Shown here piece by piece: positions 40,213 through 48,360 of a stretch of DNA of 64,000 nucleotides. Within the stretch, counting starts at the first letter, position 1. Every line of letters begins with the position of its first letter. The notes beneath the pieces are model-generated. The model saw nothing but the letters and a program-made list of their open reading frames with translations. It was not told the origin of the DNA and did not search any database. Location of the stretch: the NCBI GenBank assembly GCA_034521225.1, contig JAXHMR010000010.1:56658-120657 (forward strand), given 5' to 3'. The DNA is from Woeseia sp034521225 (GTDB lineage: Bacteria; Pseudomonadota; Gammaproteobacteria; Steroidobacterales; Woeseiaceae). The position numbers were made by a program, and so were the translations under genes.

Positions 40213-42233
40213 CCGCTTTGTTGCTGGCGGCATGCAGCCAAACAAAAGGCGGCACAGCGCACTCCGATAGTTTCGTGGGTTCAGGTCTGTGCACCAGCTG
40301 CCATCATGCAGAAGCGGGCCAATGGAAGAACTCGCATCATCAACTGGCGATGCAGGTTGCTGATGAGCAATCTGTGCTTGGTGATTTCTCCGATACGACC
40401 TTCAAGTATTTCGAGACAAGTATCCGCCTGTTTCGACGAAACGGCAGATTTTTCGCCAACCTCGTGGATGCCGACGCGCAAGCGAGGGACTTCGAGATTA
40501 CACACACCTTCGGCGTGTCTCCGCTGCAGCAGTATCTTGTTGACACGCATGGCGGGCGCAAACAGGCCTTACAGGTCGCCTGGGATTCAAGGCCATCCAG
40601 CGAAGGTGGTCAGCGGTGGTACCACCTGTATCCGGACGAAGAGATCGGTCCCGGCGACGCGCTGCACTGGAGCGGTCGTTTCGGTAACTGGAACTTCATG
40701 TGCGCCGAGTGCCATTCGACGAACGTTAACGTCGGTTATGACATCGATACCGATACTTTCGATACAACCTACAGCGAGGTTGCGGTGGGTTGTGAGAGTT
40801 GCCACGGGCCCGGCGCAAAGCACGTCCTGCAAGCCCGATCAGGGGCATTCGATGCCACCTTCGGCCTGACTGTCGATCTCGATGACCGGGACGACGCGGC
40901 ATGGATCATGGACCAGGCGACGGGCATGGCGGCACGCAGCCGGCCGGCCGATACGCTGATGCAACCCGACGCCTGTGGACGATGTCATTCGCGCCGGAGC
41001 GTGGTCGCCGCGCAGTACCGATACGGTGCAGCGCTGACCGACACGCATCTGCCCGCACTACTCGAAGAAAACCTCTATCACGCCGACGGCCGCATTCGCG
41101 GCGAGGTGTATGTCTATGGCTCGTTCATCCAGAGCCGGATGTACCGCGCTGGTGTCACCTGCACTGACTGCCACAATCCCCACAGTGGCCAACTCAAAGC
41201 GGGACCGAATGCAAACGACACCTGCGCGCAATGCCACTTGCCGGAGAAGTTTGCGACAGCGCACGGTGGTGCAGCGACGTCAGACGATTGCGTGAGCTGC
41301 CACATGCCGGCAACCACTTACATGGGTATCGACGACCGCCGTGATCACAGCTTTCGGATTCCGAACGCCGGAGCAGCGAGCGTTCACTATGGGGCGGCCA
41401 TCGCGGCAGGGCGCAGCGGTCGTGGCGATGACCTGTTGCTGGCCGGCATCAGCCGCAGCGACTATCCGCCGATTGCTCGCGCGACGATGTTGACCTTACT
41501 GGGCAGGGTGACCGAAGGTCTACCGATCGCCGTAATTCGCGAACAGCTCGGTAGTGACGATCCACTGATCCGTTACGCCGCATTGCGCGTCCTGGGCGAC
41601 GAGCCGCCGGAAACGCGGCTGCTGGCCGGCGGCAGCGCACTACTGCAAGACCCGCGCTTGAGCGTTCGCGTGCAGGCCGCGGCGACTTACGCGCTGGTTC
41701 GCGAGGCACTGGGGCCCAGCGAGGCTCAGGCGTTCGACCACGCAGCGGCAGAATACCGCCAGTCGCTGCTCGCCAATGCCCCCATGCCGGAGGCGGCACT
41801 CAGTCTTGCCGGATTCGAGGCGCAGCTCGGCAATGACAGCGCTGCGGAGGCCCTGTATGCCCATGCCGTTCGCGTTGGGCCGGACTTTGCGCCCGCACAC
41901 CTCGCCATGGGATTGCAACAGGTACGATCCGGCGCCCCGGATCAGGCGCTCGCCTTTTTGGAGCGGGCAGCCAAAATTGCGCCGCATGAGCCCCGCTACG
42001 CCTACACCTGGGGTATAGCACTGAATAGCTTGGGCGAGTCCGACCAGGCAGTGGTAGTGCTGCGTGAGGCGCGCCGACGATTTCCGCAGGATTTCGATAT
42101 CAGTTGGGCGCTGGCGACTATTTACCGGGATTTGGGCGATGTCCAGGCCGCACGCGATTTGCTGATCAATCTGCAACTGAGATTCCCGGAGCGCCGACAG
42201 ATAGGCTTGCTGCTGGAAGCGCTCAGCGACTGA
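40188..42233 (+). CDS. Seven-haem c-type cytochrome lipoprotein with HEAT-like and TPR regions
   Basis: 681 aa, intact. Lipobox LLAAC (Cys16). Seven CxxCH haem motifs are visible: CTSCH near residue 35, CAECH 171, CESCH 201, CGRCH 262, CTDCH 324, CAQCH 344 and CVSCH 367. Residues about 420-520 look HEAT-like (ARATMLTLLGRVTEG, DDPLIRYAALRVLGDEPPETR) and 540-681 are TPR repeats (AEALYAHAVRVGPDFAPAHLAMG, LAFLERAAKIAPHEPRYAYTWG). This modular type is known from marine bacteria, but its electron partner is not defined. It overlaps the phosphodiesterase gene by 25 bp, so the two are co-translated. Confidence 0.92.
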   Translation: MRAITALVAALLLAACSQTKGGTAHSDSFVGSGLCTSCHHAEAGQWKNSHHQLAMQVADEQSVLGDFSDTTFKYFETSIRLFRRNGRFFANLVDADAQARDFEITHTFGVSPLQQYLVDTHGGRKQALQVAWDSRPSSEGGQRWYHLYPDEEIGPGDALHWSGRFGNWNFMCAECHSTNVNVGYDIDTDTFDTTYSEVAVGCESCHGPGAKHVLQARSGAFDATFGLTVDLDDRDDAAWIMDQATGMAARSRPADTLMQPDACGRCHSRRSVVAAQYRYGAALTDTHLPALLEENLYHADGRIRGEVYVYGSFIQSRMYRAGVTCTDCHNPHSGQLKAGPNANDTCAQCHLPEKFATAHGGAATSDDCVSCHMPATTYMGIDDRRDHSFRIPNAGAASVHYGAAIAAGRSGRGDDLLLAGISRSDYPPIARATMLTLLGRVTEGLPIAVIREQLGSDDPLIRYAALRVLGDEPPETRLLAGGSALLQDPRLSVRVQAAATYALVREALGPSEAQAFDHAAAEYRQSLLANAPMPEAALSLAGFEAQLGNDSAAEALYAHAVRVGPDFAPAHLAMGLQQVRSGAPDQALAFLERAAKIAPHEPRYAYTWGIALNSLGESDQAVVVLREARRRFPQDFDISWALATIYRDLGDVQAARDLLINLQLRFPERRQIGLLLEALSD

Positions 42234-42837
42234 TGCTCAGCCATTCTTCCTGTATCTCAGCATGGCCGAGCCACACACGCCCATCGAAAATCCCGCGACC
42301 TTCAATGACGATTTACAACGCGTTCACCAACGCCAGAGTCCGCCCTGTGCACCGCCGACGCAGACGCCTGGAAGAATTACCGGCAATGTGACTGCCCAAC
42401 CGATCCTTGGCGGGCTGCATCATGTGTATCAATGGGCCGCCTAGTCGTGTGGACGGAATTTTTGCGCCCTACAGGTCCAAACTGTGCGAACCGGCGTATA
42501 ATAGATCTACGAACCATTACCACCAGACGGCATTACTCCTAACACATGTCGGTAGACGTCTTGCGAGTCGGTGTTTCGAACTTTTGTAGGGTCGATTTTG
42601 CTGTTACGAGTCTTCAAATTTATGCAAATCGCTGGCGGTATCCTGACCCCTGGCCGGTAGCACGCGGGTTAGTTCTTGGATCATTGGGCTAATTGACCTC
42701 GACGCATTTGCATTCGGAATTACTGCCGGCGTGCGGGTCGTGGGAACAGTCGCGGTAACAGGCTGTCTGCTCGGCGCAATCGGGTGTTTTGGGCTCGAAT
42801 ACAACAATGCTCCATCATAATTTTGCGAAGGTGATCT
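42234..42837. other. Intergenic region with a possible transposase remnant and a broken small ORF
   Basis: No clear gene in 604 bp. A 60-codon frame at 42262-42444 ends in PILGGLHHVYQWAA, which resembles the C-terminal tail of integrase-core transposases, but nothing upstream supports it. A second possible peptide at 42621-42829 reads MQIAGGILTPG and, after one frameshift, WIIGLIDLDAFAFGITAGV with a hydrophobic TVAVTGCLLGAIGCFGL end. CGTATAATAGATC near 42492 resembles a -10 element. Confidence 0.35.
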
Positions 42838-43020
42838 ATGTTCAAAAAATCTGATTATTTTATTATTCTTGCTGTGATGATTTCCTTTGTCATCTCAGCG
42901 TACCTGTGGTTCGTTTTGAAAGACCGAGAGCAGGCAATTTTTACAGCCATATGGATTCCATCCATCTTCACTTTCGGCATTTACTTCAAACTGTGCGCGA
43001 TGATGGGTAGAAGAAAATGA
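42838..43020 (+). CDS. Small two-helix membrane protein
   Basis: 60 aa with two hydrophobic helices (YFIILAVMISFVISAYLWFVL and AIFTAIWIPSIFTFGIYFKL) and a basic end (GRRK). It starts at the ATG at 42838 after an AAGGTGAT ribosome site. Its stop overlaps the start of the next small gene (ATGA). It is AT-richer than the surrounding core genes. No family was recognised. Confidence 0.7.
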   Translation: MFKKSDYFIILAVMISFVISAYLWFVLKDREQAIFTAIWIPSIFTFGIYFKLCAMMGRRK

Positions 43021-43163
43021 CTTTTGACCTGATTTATCCGGCTATATTTGTTTTTTTACTGATGATCGTAGGCGTCGTCCTGACTGCCCTTGAGTTCAAT
43101 CATCTTGAGGAAGAGGAAGCCGAGGACAAAGATCGATCGGGGGTCGGTCAACGAAAGGACTAA
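43017..43163 (+). CDS. Small one-helix membrane protein
   Basis: 48 aa: MTFDLIYPAIFVFLLMIVGV is a single membrane helix, followed by an acidic cytoplasmic or periplasmic tail (HLEEEEAEDKDRS). It starts inside the stop of the previous gene (ATGA overlap) and ends at TAA 43161-43163. The tight overlap suggests that the two peptides form a complex. Function unknown. Confidence 0.65.
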   Translation: MTFDLIYPAIFVFLLMIVGVVLTALEFNHLEEEEAEDKDRSGVGQRKD

Positions 43164-43186
43164 CAGGGTTGCAGGCAGGTAACGTG

Positions 43187-43447
43187 ATGAAGTTCAAAAA
43201 TATCAGGGAGATTCTCGCGCAACTCAGCAGGGAATTGCAGCGGGCCGAGGATATCGACATCGACGCCCGGCAGACGCTCAAGAAACTGCACGAGGACGTC
43301 GATCATCTCGAGGAATCCGGCGATACTGAGGTCGATTCCATGCTCGATCGCGTCAAGCAGCTCGAATCAGGCTTCGCCGCCAGCCACCCGACACTGGAGC
43401 GGATGGCACGGGAACTTGCCGACGCAATTGGCAAAATGGGGATCTAG
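43187..43447 (+). CDS. DUF4404-family small protein
   Basis: 86 aa from the ATG at 43187. It is entirely helical: FKNIREILAQLSRELQRAEDID, then VKQLESGFAASHPTLERMARELADAIGKMGI, where the HPTLERMARELADAIGKMGI end is characteristic of DUF4404. It is intact and lies 23 bp downstream of the small membrane gene, so it may share their operon. Function unknown. Confidence 0.8.
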   Translation: MKFKNIREILAQLSRELQRAEDIDIDARQTLKKLHEDVDHLEESGDTEVDSMLDRVKQLESGFAASHPTLERMARELADAIGKMGI

Positions 43448-43455
43448 TCGGGGCT

Positions 43456-43551
43456 GTCATTGCGAGCCCGCAGGGTGTGGCAATCTCGTGCGGATTGGCA
43501 GAGCCATTATCCGTGCGAGATCGCCACGGCGCTTCGCGCCTCGCGATGACG
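43456..43551. repeat. REP-like palindromic repeat (family A)
   Basis: GTCATTGCGAGCCCGCAGGG at the left and CTTCGCGCCTCGCGATGACGG at the right with GTGGCAATCTCG and CGAGATCGCCAC inside. It is almost the same sequence as the copy at 55594. Its right arm is duplicated in tandem downstream (43545-43648). Confidence 0.85.
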
Positions 43552-43648
43552 GAGGTGCTGCGCGCCTCCCGATGACGGAGGTGCTGCGCGCCTCGCGGGG
43601 ACGGAGGTGCTTCGCGCCTCGCGATGACGGAGGTGCTGCGCGCGTCGC
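43545..43648. repeat. Four tandem copies of a 26-bp unit
   Basis: Units start at 43545, 43571, 43597 and 43623, each close to GATGACGGAGGTGCTGCGCG plus CCTCGC. They differ at one to three positions. The unit is derived from the right arm of the REP-like element just upstream. They end 8 bp before the kdsB stop region. There are no spacers, so this is not a CRISPR array. Confidence 0.9.
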
Positions 43649-43656
43649 GACGTCGG

Positions 43657-44406
43657 TTACGCCGGCTGCAACGCCTGCTCCGCTCGTTTCAGGTCATCTT
43701 CAGTGTCCACGCCCGGCCCCGGCCGTAACGCCGGCACGCCAACGCGTATCGTCAAGCCGAGGCCCAGCGCGCGCAACTGTTCAAGCCGTTCGCAGATTTC
43801 AAGGGGAGATGGAGGCGAGGCGACGATTCGTTTCAGCACAGCGGCCCGATAGCCGTAAATACCATGATGGTGCAGCGCCGTTTCGACGGCCAGCGATGAA
43901 TTGACCGGCTCGCGTGCGTGCGGGATTGCGGCACGGCTGAAATAGAGTGCGTCGCCGATATCGTTGCGTACGACCTTCACGATATTAGGATTGCGGTAAT
44001 CGCCCTCTGATGCCAGGGGCGACGCAAGTGTCGACAGGTCCGCATCCGGATCGTCCAGTAGTTCCGCGCACTGGTTGATCAAGGTCGCCGGCATAAGGGG
44101 CTCGTCGCCCTGAAGATTGACGATACACTGGTCGTCCGGCCAGCCGTTTTTCGCGCAAACTTCCGCGAGCCGCTCCGTGCCGGAACTGTGATGAGCCGAT
44201 GTCATGCACACCGTCGCGCCGAATGCGCGCGCCGCGTCAGCAATACGGTCATCGTCCGTTGCAATGACGACCTGGTCCGCCTCACTCTCGCGCGCCCGCT
44301 CGTGCACGTGCCAGATCATCGGCCGGCCGGCAATCAGTCGCAGCGGTTTTCCCGGGAGCCGCTCCGACGCATAGCGCGCCGGTATGACGATTACAAAACC
44401 ACTCAT
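43657..44406 (-). CDS. kdsB: 3-deoxy-manno-octulosonate cytidylyltransferase
   Basis: Activates Kdo with CTP for LPS inner core synthesis. 249 aa from the ATG at 44406: FVIVIPARYASERLPGKPLRLIAGRPM is the CTP-binding start, VIATDDDRIADAARAFG and VNLQGDEPLMPATLI the substrate blocks, and YFSRAAIPH the conserved middle. It ends VGVPALRPGPGVDTEDDLKRAE, where PGVDTEDDL is standard. It is intact. The start overlaps the lpxK stop (ATGA), so it is coupled to the lipid A operon. Confidence 0.97.
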   Translation of the reverse strand: MSGFVIVIPARYASERLPGKPLRLIAGRPMIWHVHERARESEADQVVIATDDDRIADAARAFGATVCMTSAHHSSGTERLAEVCAKNGWPDDQCIVNLQGDEPLMPATLINQCAELLDDPDADLSTLASPLASEGDYRNPNIVKVVRNDIGDALYFSRAAIPHAREPVNSSLAVETALHHHGIYGYRAAVLKRIVASPPSPLEICERLEQLRALGLGLTIRVGVPALRPGPGVDTEDDLKRAEQALQPA

Positions 44407-45443
44407 GGCGATGCGGCTACCTTGTCCGGACGGAGGCGATGCTCGAGTTTGTCGAGCCACGCGCTATCGTGCATATCGACGTCGACCGGCACGAACCAGT
44501 GGCGGCCAGCGGCGAAGGCACGGCATTTCACAGCATCTTTCTCCGTCATGATCACCGGGTGATCGTCATCATACGCGATGTCGCGCGCGCTGAGCACGGC
44601 GTGGTCCGGAAACGCGTGCCGCTCAATGGTCAGCCCGTGTCGTTCGAGCATCCGGAAAAACCGTTCGGGATTGCCTATCGCGGCGACCGCATGCAACGGT
44701 CTGCCGCGCATGTCATCGATAACACACGTTTCCGTGCCATCGATGCGCTGTAATTCGTGTGCGGCGAGATGAAAGCCGCTGGTGTGCGACGGCAGTCCCG
44801 CCACCGGATTCCTCAACTCATCATCAAGTGTTGCATACTGCACCAGCACCCGATCCACGGAATCGAGCCGGTGCGTGGCTTCGCGCAGCGGTCCTGCCGG
44901 CAGGCGGAAACCGTTACCAAACGCCCGCGCGCCATCGACCACGGCAATTTCGAACTGGCGCTGCATGCGGTAATGCTGCAAACCATCGTCCGCAATGATG
45001 ACATCCACACCCATGGCCACGAGGTCACGGGCAGCGGCTATCCGATCAGGATGTACGACAACCGGGCAACGGCTGCGTGTGGCAATCAGTATCGGTTCAT
45101 CGCCGGTAATATCGGGGTCGCTGTTGCTGCTGACCTGGACTGGGGTATCACCGAGCACGCCTCCATAACCGCGGCTGACCACTCCCGGATTGAAACCGCG
45201 TTCACGTAACTGTTGTGCAAGCCAGATTGTGACTGGCGTTTTACCGGTACCGCCAACCGAAATATTGCCGACAACGATTACCGGCACAGGGACCGAAAAG
45301 CTCCTGAGCCAGCCGCGCCGATAGAGCATTCTGCGTACCGACGTCACAGCGGCAAACACCGCGCTTAACGGCAGCAACAGGACAAACCAGGCTGATCCCG
45401 AGTACCAGGCGCGTTGCACCCAACTGTCGCTTTGGCGGCTCAC
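44403..45443 (-). CDS. lpxK: Tetraacyldisaccharide 4'-kinase
   Basis: Phosphorylates the lipid A precursor at the inner membrane. About 346 aa from the GTG at 45443. An N-terminal membrane-associated segment (WFVLLLPLSAVFAAVTSVRRMLYRRGWL) precedes the P-loop VVGNISVGGTGKTP. GVVSRGYGG, GDEPILIA, DVIIADDGLQHYRMQR and the late PVIMTEKDAVKCR are family hallmarks. It is intact, lies directly after msbA and overlaps kdsB by four bases. Confidence 0.97.
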   Translation of the reverse strand: MSRQSDSWVQRAWYSGSAWFVLLLPLSAVFAAVTSVRRMLYRRGWLRSFSVPVPVIVVGNISVGGTGKTPVTIWLAQQLRERGFNPGVVSRGYGGVLGDTPVQVSSNSDPDITGDEPILIATRSRCPVVVHPDRIAAARDLVAMGVDVIIADDGLQHYRMQRQFEIAVVDGARAFGNGFRLPAGPLREATHRLDSVDRVLVQYATLDDELRNPVAGLPSHTSGFHLAAHELQRIDGTETCVIDDMRGRPLHAVAAIGNPERFFRMLERHGLTIERHAFPDHAVLSARDIAYDDDHPVIMTEKDAVKCRAFAAGRHWFVPVDVDMHDSAWLDKLEHRLRPDKVAASP

Positions 45444-45462
45444 GTCGGTGGGTGTGCCGGGT

Positions 45463-47235
45463 TCAGCTGGCCGGCGCCGGCGCCGGTTCCTCGCTGAACT
45501 GCATCCGGTACAGTGCGGCGTAGTGACCGTCTGCCTGCACCAGTTCCGCATGCGTACCCGATTCGACGATCCGGCCGTGGTCCAGCACGATGATCCGGTC
45601 CGCGCTTTCCACCGTAGACAGCCGGTGGGCAATGACCAGCGTCGTACGGTTTCTCATCAGTGCATTCAGCGCGTCCTGTATACGGCGTTCGGATTGCGTA
45701 TCGAGCGCCGAAGTGGCCTCGTCAAGAATCAGCAGCGGCGCGTTCTTCAGTAGTGCGCGTCCAATTGCAATACGCTGCCGCTGGCCGCCGGACAGCAGTA
45801 CGCCGCGATCGCCCACCATCGTCTCGATTCCGTCTGGCATCTCATTGACGAACTCCAGTACATGCGCCGCTTCCGCAGCCTTCAGTACATCTGCACGACT
45901 GCATTCTCTCAGCTTGCCGTAGGCAAGGTTATTGGCAATCGTGTCATTGAATAATATGACTTCCTGGCTGACCAGGCTGATATTGTCACGCAGGTAATCG
46001 AGCGCGTATTCCTTGATCGGCCGTCCGTCCAGCAGTATTTCGCCCGAGGTTACATCGAAGAACCGGGGCAGCAGACTGACAAGTGTCGACTTGCCGCTGC
46101 CGGAATGCCCAACGATAGCCAGCGACTGCCCTGCCTCGACGTCGAGTGACAGGCGATCGAGTATAGGCGCATCCTCATCGCCGTACGCAAAACTGACATC
46201 CCGGAACTGTACGGCGCCTTGCACGCGGCCGCCGCGCCACGTACCGGTGTCCGTCTCGTCATCCTCGTCAATGATCCGGAACACACTGTCACCGGCGGCA
46301 ATGCCGCGCTGCAGTGTTGCATTGACATTCGTGATGCGCCGCAATGGCTGCATCATCAGCATCAACGCGCCGAAAAATGCCATGAAGCTGCCCGGACTCA
46401 GGTTGCCATCGATCGACTCGATGCCGGCGAAGTAGACGACCGCGGCTATACCGATGCCGAACACAACCTGGGTCACCGCAACGCCCAATGCCCGCGTCCG
46501 AATGAGCTTGAGATTCTGGCTGCGGTTGCCGTCGTCGACCTGGGCCATGCGTTTAACTTCGTAATCCTGGCCACCAAATATCTTGACAACCCGGTTACCC
46601 GACAGCACTTCCTCGGAAACCTGCGTCACCTCACCGATCGAATCCTGGATACGGCTGCTGTAGCGGCGAAACGCGGTGCCCAATGCCTTGATCATCGCCG
46701 CGACAACAGGCAGCACAACGGCGACGGTTATGAATAACCGTGGACTCTGGTACAGCATCAAACCGATGGCAGCCAGTACGGTCAGAAAATCACGAATCAG
46801 TATCGTTACCACCGTCGTGACCGACTCGGCAACCATTTCGACATTGTATGTCATGCGCGACAGCATCGGGCCGGTCGATTGTGTTTCAAAAAAACGTGTT
46901 GGCAGCGTCAGGAACTTGCGGAACAGGTCGCGCCGCAATGAACTGATGACATTGCGCCCGATCCAGCCGAGCGACCACTCGGTGCCAAAGCCGGCGATGC
47001 CACGCAGTATGAACACGATGACAAATGCAATTGGCAGCCAGCGGGCCGTTTCAAGATTCTTTGCGACCAGCGCATCGTCCATCAACGGTTCGACCAGTGC
47101 GACCATCGACATTTCGATCAGTGCCGTCGCCGCCATCGCCACCAGCGCCAGCAGGCCGATACCGCGGTGCGGCAGCACGTACTGCCACAAGCGCCGGTAA
47201 ACGGTCGCGAGCCGCGGATCGACCGTCGAAGTCAC
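45463..47235 (-). CDS. msbA: Lipid A flippase MsbA
   Basis: ABC half-transporter moving lipid A-core across the inner membrane. 590 aa, intact. A six-helix membrane domain (residues about 20-320) precedes the ATPase with Walker A GHSGSGKST, Q-loop VSQEVILF, signature LLSGGQRQR, Walker B LLILDEATSALD and H-loop IAHRLST. It lies between exbD and lpxK, matching the exbBD-msbA-lpxK-kdsB order known in related bacteria. A C-terminal PAPAPAS tail is minor. Confidence 0.97.
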   Translation of the reverse strand: MTSTVDPRLATVYRRLWQYVLPHRGIGLLALVAMAATALIEMSMVALVEPLMDDALVAKNLETARWLPIAFVIVFILRGIAGFGTEWSLGWIGRNVISSLRRDLFRKFLTLPTRFFETQSTGPMLSRMTYNVEMVAESVTTVVTILIRDFLTVLAAIGLMLYQSPRLFITVAVVLPVVAAMIKALGTAFRRYSSRIQDSIGEVTQVSEEVLSGNRVVKIFGGQDYEVKRMAQVDDGNRSQNLKLIRTRALGVAVTQVVFGIGIAAVVYFAGIESIDGNLSPGSFMAFFGALMLMMQPLRRITNVNATLQRGIAAGDSVFRIIDEDDETDTGTWRGGRVQGAVQFRDVSFAYGDEDAPILDRLSLDVEAGQSLAIVGHSGSGKSTLVSLLPRFFDVTSGEILLDGRPIKEYALDYLRDNISLVSQEVILFNDTIANNLAYGKLRECSRADVLKAAEAAHVLEFVNEMPDGIETMVGDRGVLLSGGQRQRIAIGRALLKNAPLLILDEATSALDTQSERRIQDALNALMRNRTTLVIAHRLSTVESADRIIVLDHGRIVESGTHAELVQADGHYAALYRMQFSEEPAPAPAS

Positions 47236-47666
47236 GGCTGATCGTCGGTCGGATCGTTGAGGGTGGCGATACTGATTTGCACGAAGCCAAGCCGGCCAGG
47301 CGACATCCCCATAGCCGTCACAACGTGCTGGTGCCGCGCGTTGGCATCCGCGCTGATCGTCAACGGCAGGGACGTATCACCATCCGAAATTTTTTGCAGC
47401 GCGTTCCTGATCGTCTCCGGCCGGCTGTTGATCAGCTCGCGGCCATTGATCAGGTACGTGCCCTGCTCCGTAATCATGATTTCCAGCTGCTCCGGCTTCT
47501 CCTCCACGACCGCCGCACTGTCCGCTTGCGGCAGGCGTATCGAAATCTGTGACTGCTTGACAAAACTGGTGGACACCATGGAGAAAATCGGCGGCGGCGG
47601 CGCGACGTCGATCAACGACGTCAGGTTAACCTCCGGCTCCGCAGGTGGGCGAGACCCGAGTTTCAT
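47232..47666 (-). CDS. exbD: ExbD/TolR-family biopolymer transport protein
   Basis: 145 aa from the ATG at 47666. It couples proton flow to TonB or Tol energy transfer with ExbB. The N-terminus KLGSRPPAEPEVNLTSLIDV carries the conserved membrane Asp, and the periplasmic domain ends QISIRLPQADSA...ITISADANARHQHVV. The single membrane helix is odd: after LIDV it reads APPPPIFSM, where the family has mainly Leu/Phe. Four Pro codons would break the helix. It follows exbB and overlaps the msbA start by four bases. Confidence 0.88.
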   Translation of the reverse strand: MKLGSRPPAEPEVNLTSLIDVAPPPPIFSMVSTSFVKQSQISIRLPQADSAAVVEEKPEQLEIMITEQGTYLINGRELINSRPETIRNALQKISDGDTSLPLTISADANARHQHVVTAMGMSPGRLGFVQISIATLNDPTDDQP

Positions 47667-48295
47667 CCCCGTTTCTTCTTGCGAGTCGTCGACTGCCGCC
47701 GGTGCAGCGCCTCGACCGGTTCGATCGCTTCCTTTTCCATATCGACAACGAGGGTATCGATACGGTTGCGGTAGAAGCGATAGCCGATCAGGGCCGGGAT
47801 TGCCACTGTCAGGCCGGCCGCGGTCGTAATCAGCGCTTCGGCGATACCGCCGGCCAGCACCGTAGGATTGCCGACGCCGTGAGTGGTGATCGCGGCAAAT
47901 ACCTTGACCATGCCAATCACAGTGCCAAGCAGAACAAGCAGCGGCGTGATCGCCACGACGGTACGAGCATATCCAGATAGCGTTCCAGCTCGTGCACAAC
48001 GTGCCGCCCGGTGTCCTCGATGCTGTCTTTCATGATGGTGTAGTTCGCGGTCGCGGTTGATCAGGCCAGCAGCCAGTATCTGGCCGAGCGGCGACCCCTG
48101 GTGCAGCGTCTGGATCTGCTTCTGGTCGAGCTTGTTTTCCTTGACCCAGCCCGGACCTTGCTCATTCAGGTCCGCCGGCAGGACGCGCTTCTGCTGCAAT
48201 GTCCAGAAACGTTCGAGGATAATGCCGAGCGCGATAATTGCACACAAGATGATTGGCGCCATCAACCAGCCGCCGGCTTTGCCGATCTCGACCAT
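47663..48295 (-). CDS. exbB: ExbB/TolQ-family proton channel protein (compensated frameshift)
   Basis: About 211 aa from the ATG at 48295 (MVEIGKAGGWLMAPIILCAIIALGIILERFW). Three membrane helices: the N-terminal one, ITPLLVLLGTVIGMVKVFAAI, and GIAEALITTAAGLTVAIPALIGYRFY, the last two holding the conserved Gly/Thr motifs. Between residues 85 and 120 the sequence (LHHHERQHRGHRAARCARAGTL) lies out of frame with the family's ERS-E-TGR-VVHELERYL region, implying two compensating indels. It is first of the exbB-exbD-msbA-lpxK-kdsB run. The exbD start overlaps its end (ATGA-like). Confidence 0.9.
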   Translation of the reverse strand: MVEIGKAGGWLMAPIILCAIIALGIILERFWTLQQKRVLPADLNEQGPGWVKENKLDQKQIQTLHQGSPLGQILAAGLINRDRELHHHERQHRGHRAARCARAGTLSGYARTVVAITPLLVLLGTVIGMVKVFAAITTHGVGNPTVLAGGIAEALITTAAGLTVAIPALIGYRFYRNRIDTLVVDMEKEAIEPVEALHRRQSTTRKKKRG

Positions 48296-48360
48296 GGAGT
48301 CTCGCGCCCAACCTTGCCGAAGTCGAACAGCTCGATACCACCCGGACCCCGATCGACGGT

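Noticed and set aside
43545..43648. Possible CRISPR array
   Set aside because: Four direct repeats without spacers, derived from a REP-like arm; no cas genes are present.
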